35,664 nt of DNA, taken from an uncultured Bacteroidales bacterium. Its GTDB lineage: Bacteria; Bacteroidota; Bacteroidia; Bacteroidales; Muribaculaceae. Within the stretch, counting starts at the first letter, position 1. Every line of letters begins with the position of its first letter. Below are positions 1 through 8,208 of this stretch, piece after piece. The position numbers were made by a program, and so were the translations under genes. The notes below the pieces were generated by a model. That model was not told the origin of the DNA, made no database searches, and worked only from the letters and a program-made list of their open reading frames with translations. The DNA lies in NCBI GenBank assembly GCA_945829225.1, contig CALZTY010000024.1, positions 1 to 35,664 of the forward strand, given 5' to 3'.

Positions 1-3
1 GAG

Positions 4-78
4 TGGGCGCTGAGGGATTCGAACCCCCGACCCTCTGCTTGTAAGGCAGACGCTCTGAACCAGCTGAGCTAAGCGCCC
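4..78 (-). tRNA. tRNA-Val (anticodon UAC)
   Basis: Read on the minus strand this is a complete cloverleaf of 75 nt. The acceptor stem GGGCGCT pairs with AGCGCCC and is followed by discriminator A. The D arm carries AGCTCAGCTGGT and the T arm carries GGTTCGAATCC. The anticodon stem TCTGC/GCAGA encloses loop CTTACAA, giving anticodon TAC, which reads valine GUA codons. The 3' CCA is not encoded (the genomic bases after the discriminator are CTC), so it must be added by a nucleotidyltransferase. A well-matched promoter lies just upstream. Confidence 0.96.
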
Positions 79-97
79 GTTCTCGTCGAAAGCGCTG

Positions 98-129
98 CAA
101 AGTTAGATACTTTTTTGTTACCGTGCAAA
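98..129 (-). promoter_or_regulatory. Promoter of tRNA-Val
   Basis: On the minus strand TTTG (126-129) is separated by 20 nt from TAACTTTG (98-105), matching the Bacteroidetes -33/-7 arrangement. The mature tRNA begins 20 nt downstream of the -7 element. Confidence 0.8.
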
Positions 130-191
130 TTTTTTTGCATTTTTTTTGCTCCAACCCTCTTTTTTCCTTGAGAAATACTGATAAATGGGTA

Positions 192-222
192 TTGTGGGAG
201 TGGAGCGGAATGGTTAACTTTG
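192..222 (+). promoter_or_regulatory. Promoter of the DUF4491 gene
   Basis: TTG (192-194), a 20-nt spacer and TAACTTTG (215-222) match the Bacteroidetes consensus. The ATG at 230 starts only 7 nt after the -7 element, so the 5' leader would be almost absent. Confidence 0.7.
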
Positions 223-229
223 CGGCATT

Positions 230-550
230 ATGACAGAGATATTGAGTAATTGGCATATGAGTGGCTTGGCGATAGGTCTGGGCACATTCCTGATTATCGG
301 GTTGTTTCACCCGATAGTGATAAAGTGTGAATACTATTGGGGCACGCGGTGCTGGTGGTGGTTTGCCCTATTGGGCATCGCCATGTGTGGCGTGTCGGTG
401 TGGGTCGACGACATCCTGCTCTCCACGCTTGCCGGCGTGGTGGGATTCTCGTCATTCTGGACGATAAAGGAGATATTTGACCAGCGTCAGCGCGTCATCA
501 AGGGGTGGTTTCCCAAAAATCCGCGTCGGGAGTCAGAGTATCCATCTTGA
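230..550 (+). CDS. DUF4491 family small membrane protein
   Basis: This 106-aa protein resembles the Bacteroidetes-restricted DUF4491 family, whose function is unknown. Visible hallmarks are the N-terminal 'GLGTFLIIGLFHPIVIK' segment, 'EYYWGTRCWW', 'GFSSFWTIKEIF' and the C-terminal 'GWFPKNP'. There are about three hydrophobic stretches (residues 12-32, 42-58, 63-78), so it is probably an inner-membrane protein. The start fits the promoter directly upstream. Its last 53 nt overlap, on the opposite strand, the 3' end of the GT39-like gene. Because the conserved 'KGWFPKNP' tail lies at the edge of the overlap, I regard both ends as real. Family assignment is from recognition; no function is inferred. 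Confidence 0.88.
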   Translation: MTEILSNWHMSGLAIGLGTFLIIGLFHPIVIKCEYYWGTRCWWWFALLGIAMCGVSVWVDDILLSTLAGVVGFSSFWTIKEIFDQRQRVIKGWFPKNPRRESEYPS

Positions 551-2138
551 CGGCGATGAAAGCCGGGCGGCGAGTGTCGCTGAAGCGTTGTTTGAGTACG
601 CGCACCGGGCAGTCGGCAGGCAAACCCACCGTGTCGGTATCGACCGAGAACAGCATCACGGTGCCGGGTGCCACGGTGTCGGCATCGGCGGCGTGAGGTA
701 GACGGCGCAGACGGTCGTTAAGGTAAAAATTAATATTGAAGGCGATGGCATAGTGAGGGTCTTCGCCCACGATGTATATGGGCTTGTCGCCGGCGAGAGC
801 CTCGATGCGGCGCGCCTCGGGGAGGTCGCTCAGTGGGTTGAGCACCGCAGGCATGATGACTGCCGAGTAGAGCGTGAGCAATGAGCACATAGCGATGCAA
901 GCGCCGTCAAACGGGGCTTCCTTCTTGTTGCCGGTGAGCCATATCACAGAGGCGACAATCGGCAGCGCCAGCACTATCCAGCCCCACCACGTCGTGGGCG
1001 CGATATCGTATCCCGCCACGGGTATCCACCGCGTGACAGCCATCACCACCGGCACCACAATGGCGAGCCATGCCAAGCCGATAGAGTAGTAGCGCGTGAT
1101 GCGAGTAGCGGCAAGTCCCTCAACGATAGACGCTACTGCATAGGCAATAAAGGGGTATGCCGGCAACAAGTACACGCTGCGCTTGCTCGAGGGGATGCAA
1201 TAGAATAGAATCACCGTGAGGGCGCTCACCAAGGCGAAAAGCCCGGCAGAGCGCAGAGCGCGGCGCTGATAGCGTCGCCAAGCCACCATAGCCACCGCGG
1301 CGAGCAGGGTCCACGGCAGCATGCCCAGCAAGATGGTGTTGAAGTTGTACCAGAAGGGGCGCACATGGCTCTCGTAGGGCATGGTGCCTATCAGTCGCAT
1401 GATATTCTCCTCCCACATCGTGTACAAGAAGCCGTCGCCACCTTGTCGCCACGCGAGATAATACCACACGCCCGGCAAGATGAACGACAACACGCATATG
1501 AGGGACAACTTGCCCAGTGTGTTCCAGAAGCGGTCGCCGTGGAGCAATTGATAGAGCCCGACGGCGAGGCAAGGGAGCAGGGCGCCCACGGGTCCCTTGG
1601 TGCAGATGGCTCCGCTGAGTAGCAACACCACGCAGGCATAGCGCCACCATGCGCCGCCACGCTCGCGCAGGTCGTAGAGCATATACATCGCGCCCACCAT
1701 GCACGCAGTGAGCACCATGTCCACGCGACAGGCGATGGCGTCGCGGAAAAATTCGACCGAGCACGCCAATATCAAAGCCATATACAGGGCAAAACGCTCG
1801 CCACGGATGCGCCGAGCCCAAGTGTAAGTAGCCATCACCAAGGCAATTGCCGCTACCACCGATGGCAGGCGCGAGAGAAATTCGTTGACCTCGCCGCCAT
1901 TGAACAGCCATGCCGCCGCGGCGATGAGCCACGCCAAGAACGGGGGCTTGTAGGGTATGTCGCTACCTGCCGACACCGGCAGTATCCAGTCGCCCGACTG
2001 GAGCATCGACACGGCGACTATCGCCTCGCGAGGCTCACCCTTGGAGTAAAACAGCGTCTCGCCCAGCCAGGGTAGCCACATTATCACGACGGCTATGAAG
2101 AGCACGATAGTAGTGCTCAGATATACGGTCTTTTTCAT
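498..2138 (-). CDS. GT39/ArnT-like polytopic glycosyltransferase
   Basis: This is a 546-aa polytopic membrane protein of the dolichyl-/undecaprenyl-phosphate sugar transferase superfamily (GT39/GT83, ArnT-like). These enzymes move a sugar from a polyprenyl phosphate carrier to lipid A, protein or another glycan on the periplasmic side. Near the N-terminus it has the family pattern 'GETLFYSKGEPREA' (the acidic loop after TM1), then 'SDIPYKPPFLAWLIA', 'RLPSVVAAIALV' and about ten to twelve hydrophobic helices, ending in a soluble C-terminal part. An in-frame upstream extension to 2186 exists, but the promoter -7 element (2160-2167) lies inside it, so the ATG at 2138 is the start. Acceptor and sugar cannot be read from the sequence. 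It stands alone, divergent from the polyprenyl synthase gene. Confidence 0.87.
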   Translation of the reverse strand: MKKTVYLSTTIVLFIAVVIMWLPWLGETLFYSKGEPREAIVAVSMLQSGDWILPVSAGSDIPYKPPFLAWLIAAAAWLFNGGEVNEFLSRLPSVVAAIALVMATYTWARRIRGERFALYMALILACSVEFFRDAIACRVDMVLTACMVGAMYMLYDLRERGGAWWRYACVVLLLSGAICTKGPVGALLPCLAVGLYQLLHGDRFWNTLGKLSLICVLSFILPGVWYYLAWRQGGDGFLYTMWEENIMRLIGTMPYESHVRPFWYNFNTILLGMLPWTLLAAVAMVAWRRYQRRALRSAGLFALVSALTVILFYCIPSSKRSVYLLPAYPFIAYAVASIVEGLAATRITRYYSIGLAWLAIVVPVVMAVTRWIPVAGYDIAPTTWWGWIVLALPIVASVIWLTGNKKEAPFDGACIAMCSLLTLYSAVIMPAVLNPLSDLPEARRIEALAGDKPIYIVGEDPHYAIAFNINFYLNDRLRRLPHAADADTVAPGTVMLFSVDTDTVGLPADCPVRVLKQRFSDTRRPAFIAVKMDTLTPDADFWETTP

Positions 2139-2159
2139 TGCAATTGTCCTTAATGACCA

Positions 2160-2167
2160 CAAAGGTA
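2160..2167 (-). promoter_or_regulatory. -7 element of the GT39-like gene
   Basis: TACCTTTG on the minus strand, 21 nt upstream of the ATG at 2138. No convincing -33 TTTG was seen. It decides the start codon of the downstream gene. Confidence 0.65.
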
Positions 2168-2251
2168 GTAAAAAACAATCGTTCACTATTGCGAAAAATG
2201 CTTTTTAAGTGTTTTTTACACCGAAATGGGCGTTTATCGCAGATTTTTTGC

Positions 2252-2259
2252 TAATTTTG
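2252..2259 (+). promoter_or_regulatory. -7 element of the polyprenyl synthase gene
   Basis: TAATTTTG matches TAnnTTTG and ends 17 nt before the ATG at 2277. It lies inside the longest in-frame ORF, which argues for the downstream start. Confidence 0.65.
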
Positions 2260-2276
2260 CACCATATTTTTGTCAA

Positions 2277-3242
2277 ATGAACGCATTACAATCCATCAAG
2301 ACCGCCCTGAGCGATGATATTCAACGACTCAACTCCCTGATTCGGGAGAATTTGTCGTCATCTAATGTATTGATGGATAGTGTGATAGAGCGATACCTGA
2401 CGACTAAGGGCAAGCAGATACGTCCCATCATCGTCATGCTGTGCGCCTCGATGTTCGGGAGCATCGACCGACGCGTTCTCGATGCCGCCGCGGCTGTCGA
2501 GTTGTTGCACAACGCCTCGCTCATCCACGACGACGTGGTCGACGACTCCAAGATGCGCCGCCGCCAACCCACAATCAATGCCGTGTGGGACAATCATATA
2601 GCAGTATTGGTGGGTGACTTCTTTGTGTCAACAGCCTTGCAACGCGCCATCGCCACCGGCGACTTGCGCATCATCAACGAGATAGGCAAGCTCGGCAAGT
2701 TGCTCTCTTTGGGCGAGATAGACCAAATCTACAATGCTCGTGAGCACACTCTCAACGAGGAGGCTTACTTCAAGATTATCGACTACAAGACCGCCTCGCT
2801 CTTTGTGGCATGCGCTCGCGTGGGATGCTACTCTGTCGGTGCATCTGATGCCGACACCGACACCCTCAGCGAGATTGCCCGCTTGCTGGGCTTGTGTTTC
2901 CAGATACGCGACGACGTCTTTGACTACTTCGATGCCGACACCGTGGGCAAGCCCACCGGCAACGACCTCCGCGAGGGGAAGATTACCCTGCCGTTGCTAT
3001 ACGCCCTGGGACACAACGACGATGAGGCGATGCATGCCCTGGCGGCGCAAGAATGCCTCGCCGACAGCGATATCGCCATTCTCACCGCCTTTGCTCGCAA
3101 CAATGGCGGCATCGAATATGCCTACAACCGCATGGCACAACTGCGCGACCAAGCCGTCGCTCTCCTCGACCGCTTGCCCGCTTGCCCCGCGGCAGACCAA
3201 CTGCGCCAACTCTTCGACTACATCATCACTCGCGATTTCTGA
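2277..3242 (+). CDS. Polyprenyl diphosphate synthase (trans, IspB/octaprenyl type)
   Basis: A 321-aa all-alpha trans-isoprenyl diphosphate synthase, which condenses isopentenyl diphosphate onto an allylic primer to make the long side chain of menaquinone. Both Asp-rich Mg2+/diphosphate motifs are intact: DDVVD at residues 85-89 within 'LIHDDVVDDS', and DDVFD at 212-216 within 'FQIRDDVFD'. The 'GKQIRP' motif near residue 45 and the 'KTASLF' motif are present. Length is normal. The start at 2277 was chosen over 2226 because the -7 element lies between them and because the family N-terminus begins here. Chain length cannot be fixed by eye. GH97 follows after 67 nt without an obvious promoter and may be co-transcribed. 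Confidence 0.93.
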   Translation: MNALQSIKTALSDDIQRLNSLIRENLSSSNVLMDSVIERYLTTKGKQIRPIIVMLCASMFGSIDRRVLDAAAAVELLHNASLIHDDVVDDSKMRRRQPTINAVWDNHIAVLVGDFFVSTALQRAIATGDLRIINEIGKLGKLLSLGEIDQIYNAREHTLNEEAYFKIIDYKTASLFVACARVGCYSVGASDADTDTLSEIARLLGLCFQIRDDVFDYFDADTVGKPTGNDLREGKITLPLLYALGHNDDEAMHALAAQECLADSDIAILTAFARNNGGIEYAYNRMAQLRDQAVALLDRLPACPAADQLRQLFDYIITRDF

Positions 3243-3309
3243 TTTCGCATACATTATTATATGTGAGCTCGCTCGAGCGCACGTTGAAACCTTAAAACTG
3301 ATAACCAAA

Positions 3310-5298
3310 ATGAAGTTTACCCATCTGATTGTTGTGGCGTTTGCCACCCTTTTGTCGCTGTCGGCGCCGGCTCGCACATCTGTAGCCTCGCCCGATGGCA
3401 ACGTCGTAGTTACTGTTAATGTCGACAATGGTCGCCTATATTATAATGTAGATAGAGACGGAGAAGTTATCCTCAACCCTTCGCGTCTCGGTCTCACCCT
3501 TGCCGGTGTCCCCGATTGGGCAGAGGGTTTCTCGGTGGTATCCACCTCTACTCGACAGGAACGCTCCTCATGGGAGCCGGTGTGGGGCGAGGAAGCCCTC
3601 ATCGAGAACAATTACAACGAGTTGACTGTCGAGTTGCAGCAGAAGAAAGTGGCTCCGGGACGCCGTCTGCGCGTAGTGTTCCGTGTGTTCAACGACGGCT
3701 TGGGCTTCAGATATGAATTTCCCTCGCAACAGCAGATGAGCGACTTTGTCATCACCGACGAACTCACCGAATTTGCCTTCCCCGAGGCACATACCTCGTG
3801 GTCGCTACCGGTCGAGGGCATACGCTTCTACGAGGGACTCTTCCGTGAGTTGCCCCTCGATAGCATCGGCTGGGCAAGCACCCCTGTGACCATCCACACC
3901 GCCTCGGGGCTGTCGATGGCGCTTCACGAGGCAGCGCTCACCGACTATGCCGCCATGAATGTGCAAGCCACGCCCGGTAGCCCGGTCCTCCGCGCCGCCC
4001 TCACTCCGTGGTCCACCGGCGAGAAGGTTTTCGTCACCGATGTGCGCACCTCGCCGTGGCGCACACTCATCATTGCCGACAACGACGGCGATATGATGCT
4101 CTCTCGCATCATGCTCAACCTCAACGAGCCATGTCGCATTGCCGACACCTCGTGGATTAAGCCTCAGCGCTACATTGGTGTGTGGTGGTGCTATCATATG
4201 AAGGAAAATACCTGGGAGATAGGTCCGCGCCACGGTGCCACTACGGCTAATGTGTTGCGACACATGGACTTTGCAGCACGCAACGGCTTCGGCGGGGTCC
4301 TCGTCGAGGGCTGGAACTACGACTGGGCGTCGTGGGAATTCTCGTTCACCCGACCCTACGAAGACTTTGATATCGACTCTATTACCGCATATGGACGTGC
4401 CCACGGGGTCGCCCTCATAGGTCACCACGAGACCGGTGGCAAAATCGCCAATTACGAGCGCCAGATGGAGGACGGTTTCCGCCTCTATCGCGACAAGGGT
4501 ATGCACTATGTCAAGACCGGATATGTGGGCGATTTGCTCGACGATGTCGAGCGCCACAGTAGCCAAGCCGGTGTGCGCCACTATCGCCATGTCATCGAGA
4601 CCGCCGCACAGTATGAAATGTGTATTGACAACCACGAGCCGGTGATTCCTACGGGCTTGCAACGCACTTATCCCAACCTTATGACTCAGGAAGGTGTGCG
4701 CGGTCAAGAGTGGGACGCTTGGAACCCCACCGGGGGCAATCCACCCTCGCACACGGTCACCCTGCCATTCACTCGCGGGCTCGCCGGACCGATGGACTTC
4801 ACCCCGGTGACGTTCTCCTTTGAGAACCCCGTGATGCCACAGACCCGCGTCAACACCACCATTGCCAAGCAGTTGGCTCTATTCGTTATCCTTTACTCGC
4901 CCCTGCAGATGGCATCGGATATGATTGAGCATTACGAGGCAAATCCCGCTCCATTGCAATTCCTCGTCGACTGCCCCACCGACTGGCAGCGCACACTGTA
5001 CCCCGAGGCGCTCATTGGCAAATATATCACCGTGGCTCGCCTCGCCAAGGACGGCTCCACATGGTATATCGCCGGTGCCACAGGCGATGATGCCCGCACC
5101 GCTCGCATCGATATGTCATTCCTCGACGCAGATGCTCATTACCTCGCCACTATCTATCGCGATGCCCCGGGTGCCGACTGGGAGACAAACCCCACAGCAA
5201 TCCTCATCGAGCAACGCAAGGTCGATGCCACATCAACGCTCTACATCCCCGAGGGACGCAGCGGTGGCTTTGCCATCAAGTGTACGCGCGTTGATTGA
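3310..5298 (+). CDS. Glycoside hydrolase family 97, SusB-like (inverting alpha-glucosidase type)
   Basis: A 662-aa secreted protein with signal peptide (residues 1-20, ending near 'SAPA'), a GH97 N-terminal beta-sandwich, the catalytic (beta/alpha)8 barrel (about 270-550) and a C-terminal beta domain. Visible catalytic features match the inverting SusB subgroup as I recall it: 'HHETGG' (Glu374), 'DNHEP' (Glu443) and 'QEGVRG' (Glu461). 'KTGYVG' stands where retaining GH97 enzymes carry the Asp nucleophile (KxDFM). The predicted activity is exo-hydrolysis of alpha-glucosidic bonds with Ca2+ in the periplasm. The ORF stays open upstream to 2734, inside the polyprenyl synthase gene, but the signal peptide sets the start at 3310. 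No SusC/SusD or regulator gene is adjacent, so it is an orphan rather than part of a polysaccharide utilisation locus here. Confidence 0.93.
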   Translation: MKFTHLIVVAFATLLSLSAPARTSVASPDGNVVVTVNVDNGRLYYNVDRDGEVILNPSRLGLTLAGVPDWAEGFSVVSTSTRQERSSWEPVWGEEALIENNYNELTVELQQKKVAPGRRLRVVFRVFNDGLGFRYEFPSQQQMSDFVITDELTEFAFPEAHTSWSLPVEGIRFYEGLFRELPLDSIGWASTPVTIHTASGLSMALHEAALTDYAAMNVQATPGSPVLRAALTPWSTGEKVFVTDVRTSPWRTLIIADNDGDMMLSRIMLNLNEPCRIADTSWIKPQRYIGVWWCYHMKENTWEIGPRHGATTANVLRHMDFAARNGFGGVLVEGWNYDWASWEFSFTRPYEDFDIDSITAYGRAHGVALIGHHETGGKIANYERQMEDGFRLYRDKGMHYVKTGYVGDLLDDVERHSSQAGVRHYRHVIETAAQYEMCIDNHEPVIPTGLQRTYPNLMTQEGVRGQEWDAWNPTGGNPPSHTVTLPFTRGLAGPMDFTPVTFSFENPVMPQTRVNTTIAKQLALFVILYSPLQMASDMIEHYEANPAPLQFLVDCPTDWQRTLYPEALIGKYITVARLAKDGSTWYIAGATGDDARTARIDMSFLDADAHYLATIYRDAPGADWETNPTAILIEQRKVDATSTLYIPEGRSGGFAIKCTRVD

Positions 5299-5310
5299 TT
5301 GGCTCGATTG

Positions 5311-5341
5311 TTGGAAATGCCGCAAAAAATGATTACCTTTG
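5311..5341 (+). promoter_or_regulatory. Promoter of the dsbD-mazG-topB operon
   Basis: TTG (5311-5313), a 20-nt spacer and TACCTTTG (5334-5341), ending 26 nt before the dsbD ATG. This is among the better consensus matches in the window. Confidence 0.78.
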
Positions 5342-5367
5342 CGCAAAACTAACCTAAACAAGATACA

Positions 5368-7404
5368 ATGGCAAAAATACGACGCGTGGCTCTATTGATT
5401 GCGACCCTGCTGTGTGCAGTGTCGCTGAGCGCCCAAATGGCTGGCGAAGTACGCTGGACCGCTTCAGTTGAAAAGACCTCGGCAAACGCCGGCAAAGTTG
5501 TTTTAAAGGCTGCAATCCCCTCGGGGTGGCACATTTACGGCATGGAATTGCCCGATGAGGACACCCAAGCGACCGAGTTCTCTTTTGAGTCGAATGATGT
5601 GGATTTCACCGGAGCGGTGACTCCCTCGGTGCCAGCCGGCATGCATCACGATGCCATGCTCGAGATAGATCTCACCTGGTGGGAAGGTAGCGTAACTTTC
5701 ACGCGCGATTTTCGCCTGAAACCCGGTGTGTCACAAGCCACTATCAAGTGTTCGGTAGCCTATATGGCATGCACCGAGCAGTCGTGTACACGTCCCACAA
5801 CCAAGGAATTTACCCTGACCTTCCAAGGCGAAGCCACCGCAACAGCGGCTGCACCTGCACCTGTAGCCCCGGTAGTGGCAACCCCTGCCGAGGAAGAGTC
5901 GCCCGAGGTGGCTGTTGCTGATACCGCCACAGCCCCGGCACCCGCTGAGGCTCACGTGGCTCTCACCGAGGTATCCGACCTGTGGGCACCCGTCGACATC
6001 GAAGCCGCCGATGCCACATCTGCAGCCATCGCTGAGTCGTCGCTATTCGTAATTTTTATCTTCGGCTTCCTCGGCGGTTTGCTCGCCCTGCTCACCCCCT
6101 GTGTATGGCCTATGATACCCATGACGGTAAGTTTCTTCCTCAAGAAGGGAAAGAGCCGTCGCCGCGCAATCTCCGATGCCATTACCTATGCACTGAGCAT
6201 CGTAATCATCTACTTGGTGCTGGGCATCGCCATCACTATGATTTTTGGAGCCGGCAAGCTCAATGAAGTCGCCACCAGCGCGCTATTCAACTTGCTGTTC
6301 TTCGCTCTCTTGGTCGTATTTGCCATATCGTTCTTCGGCGCTTTTGATATCAAACTGCCCGCTCGCTGGTCCAATGCCGTCGACTCCAAGGCTGAGGCTA
6401 CCACGGGTGTTATCTCGATATTCTTCATGGCATTCACCTTGGTGCTGGTGTCCTTCTCGTGCACCGGTCCCATCATCGGCACCTTGCTGGTGGAGGCAGC
6501 CTCGGATGGCAGCATCCTCGGTCCGGCTATCGGCATGGGTGGCTTTGCCATCGGCTTGGCACTGCCCTTCGGCGTCTTTGCCTTCTTCCCCACGCTGCTC
6601 AAGGAGATGCCTCGCTCGGGCGGCTGGCTCAATACCGTCAAGGTGGTGCTCGGCTTCATCGAGTTGATTCTTTCGCTTAAATTCCTCTCGGTAGCCGACT
6701 TGGCATACGACTGGCGCATCCTCGACCGCGAGGTATTCCTCGCTCTGTGGATTGTGCTCTTCGCCCTCCTCGGCATGTACCTCTTGGGCAAGATACGCTT
6801 CCCCCACGACGACGAGACCACCCATGTATCGGTGCCTCGTTTCTTCATGGCATTGGCGTCATTCTCCTTTGCCGTATACCTGTTACCGGGCTTGTGGGGC
6901 GCTCCCCTCAAGGTCACCAGCGCTTTCACTCCCCCGCTCACCACTCAAGACTTCAACCTCTATGGCGGCACATTCACCGAGTTCCACGACTACGACGAGG
7001 GTATGCGATATGCTCGCGACAACAAGATGCCCGTCATCGTTGACTTCTCGGGCTATGCTTGTGTCAACTGCCGCAAGATGGAAGGTGCCGTATTTGATAC
7101 CCCCGAGGTGCGCTCGATTATCGAGAAAAACTATGTGCTTATCAAGTTGATGGTTGACGAGAAAGCCAGTCTCCCCGAGCCTCAGCAAGTGATGGAGAAC
7201 GGCTCGCCTATCACCCTGCGCACCGTGGGCGACCGATGGAGTTACCTGCAGCGCTACAAGTTCAGCATCAACTCTCAACCCTACTATGTAATCCTCGACA
7301 ACAACGGCAAGCCTCTCGAGGCTCCACGCGCCTACGACGAGGACCTCAACAAGTTTGTCAACTGGCTCGAAAGCGGGCTCAGTAACTACAAAAACCGCAA
7401 ATAA
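5368..7404 (+). CDS. dsbD: Thiol:disulfide interchange protein DsbD
   Basis: This 678-aa protein carries electrons from cytoplasmic thioredoxin across the inner membrane to periplasmic thiol proteins. Order of parts: signal peptide (1-22); N-terminal Ig-like DsbD-alpha domain with Cys135 and Cys140 ('ACTEQSC'); an Ala/Pro/Glu-rich linker (about 155-205); a CcdA-like membrane domain of about eight helices with Cys245 in 'LTPCVWPM' and Cys365 in 'FSCTGP'; and a C-terminal thioredoxin-like domain with active site C565-V-N-C568. All three redox pairs of the canonical relay are therefore present. It is the first gene of a four-gene operon; its TAA is followed directly by the mazG ATG. Confidence 0.96.
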   Translation: MAKIRRVALLIATLLCAVSLSAQMAGEVRWTASVEKTSANAGKVVLKAAIPSGWHIYGMELPDEDTQATEFSFESNDVDFTGAVTPSVPAGMHHDAMLEIDLTWWEGSVTFTRDFRLKPGVSQATIKCSVAYMACTEQSCTRPTTKEFTLTFQGEATATAAAPAPVAPVVATPAEEESPEVAVADTATAPAPAEAHVALTEVSDLWAPVDIEAADATSAAIAESSLFVIFIFGFLGGLLALLTPCVWPMIPMTVSFFLKKGKSRRRAISDAITYALSIVIIYLVLGIAITMIFGAGKLNEVATSALFNLLFFALLVVFAISFFGAFDIKLPARWSNAVDSKAEATTGVISIFFMAFTLVLVSFSCTGPIIGTLLVEAASDGSILGPAIGMGGFAIGLALPFGVFAFFPTLLKEMPRSGGWLNTVKVVLGFIELILSLKFLSVADLAYDWRILDREVFLALWIVLFALLGMYLLGKIRFPHDDETTHVSVPRFFMALASFSFAVYLLPGLWGAPLKVTSAFTPPLTTQDFNLYGGTFTEFHDYDEGMRYARDNKMPVIVDFSGYACVNCRKMEGAVFDTPEVRSIIEKNYVLIKLMVDEKASLPEPQQVMENGSPITLRTVGDRWSYLQRYKFSINSQPYYVILDNNGKPLEAPRAYDEDLNKFVNWLESGLSNYKNRK

Positions 7405-8208
7405 ATGTCACATACACGCCAAGAACGCCTTGATGCCCTGGGTCGCCTGATGGACACTCTCGACATCTTGCGCGTCAAGTGCCCCTGGGATGCCAAGCAG
7501 ACCAATGAGTCGTTGCGTCCCAACACCATCGAAGAAGTATATGAGTTGGCTCAAGCGCTCTTGGGCGAGAATACGCCCGAGATACGCAAGGAATTGGGCG
7601 ACGTACTCCTCCACATCCTGTTCTATGCCAAAATTGCCGACGAAAAGGGGCAATTTGACATCGCCGATGTTGCCGACTCGCTCAATGCCAAACTAATCTT
7701 CCGCCACCCCCACGTCTTCGGCAACGTTCACGCTGACGATGCCCACCAAGTGGAGCAAAACTGGGAGGATATCAAGCTCAAGGAGCGTGGCGGCAACCGC
7801 ACGGTGCTCGCCGGCGTCCCGGCAGCCCTGCCGGCGCTGGTCAAGGCTTTCCGCGTACAGGAGAAGGCTGCAAACGTAGGCTTTGACTGGGAGACCCCCG
7901 AGCAGGTGTGGGCTAAGGTATCCGAGGAAATCGCCGAGGTGGGGCAAGCCATCGCTGCCGGCGAGCGCGATGCCATCGACGAGGAATTCGGCGACCTGCT
8001 CTTCAGCGTCATCAATGCCGCGCGACTCTATAAGGTGAACCCCGAGAACGCGCTCGAACTCACCAACCGCAAATTCATCGCCCGCTTCAACTACATCGAG
8101 GAACAAGCCGTCGCCTCGGGACGCACCATCCGCGAGTTGACCCTCGAGGAGATGGAACAATTGTGGCAACAAGCCAAGACGGCTGTTAAAAACGACTCCG
8201 AGCATTGA
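7405..8208 (+). CDS. mazG: Nucleoside triphosphate pyrophosphohydrolase MazG
   Basis: A 267-aa protein of the normal two-domain MazG length. It hydrolyses (d)NTPs to NMP and pyrophosphate and limits aberrant nucleotides and (p)ppGpp. The N-terminal domain has the metal-binding helix pair 'TIEEVYELAQAL' and 'KELGDVLLHILFYAKI'; the second has 'SEEIAEVGQAI' and 'EEFGDLLFSVIN'. The conserved 'CPWDAKQTNESLRP' near residue 30 is diagnostic. The ATG abuts the dsbD stop with no spacer, and its own stop overlaps the topB start, which indicates translational coupling. Confidence 0.96.
   Translation: MSHTRQERLDALGRLMDTLDILRVKCPWDAKQTNESLRPNTIEEVYELAQALLGENTPEIRKELGDVLLHILFYAKIADEKGQFDIADVADSLNAKLIFRHPHVFGNVHADDAHQVEQNWEDIKLKERGGNRTVLAGVPAALPALVKAFRVQEKAANVGFDWETPEQVWAKVSEEIAEVGQAIAAGERDAIDEEFGDLLFSVINAARLYKVNPENALELTNRKFIARFNYIEEQAVASGRTIRELTLEEMEQLWQQAKTAVKNDSEH

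Noticed and set aside
3270-3279. Palindrome CGCTCGAGCG between polyprenyl synthase and GH97 as a terminator
   Set aside because: It has no loop, only five base pairs and no T run; too weak to call.
2734-3309. N-terminal extension of GH97 through the polyprenyl synthase gene
   Set aside because: The extension reads out of frame through a conserved enzyme, and a perfect signal peptide begins at 3310.
3805-4752. A 315-aa open frame antisense to GH97
   Set aside because: It mirrors the catalytic domain of a clear GH97 protein; composition is that of a shadow frame.
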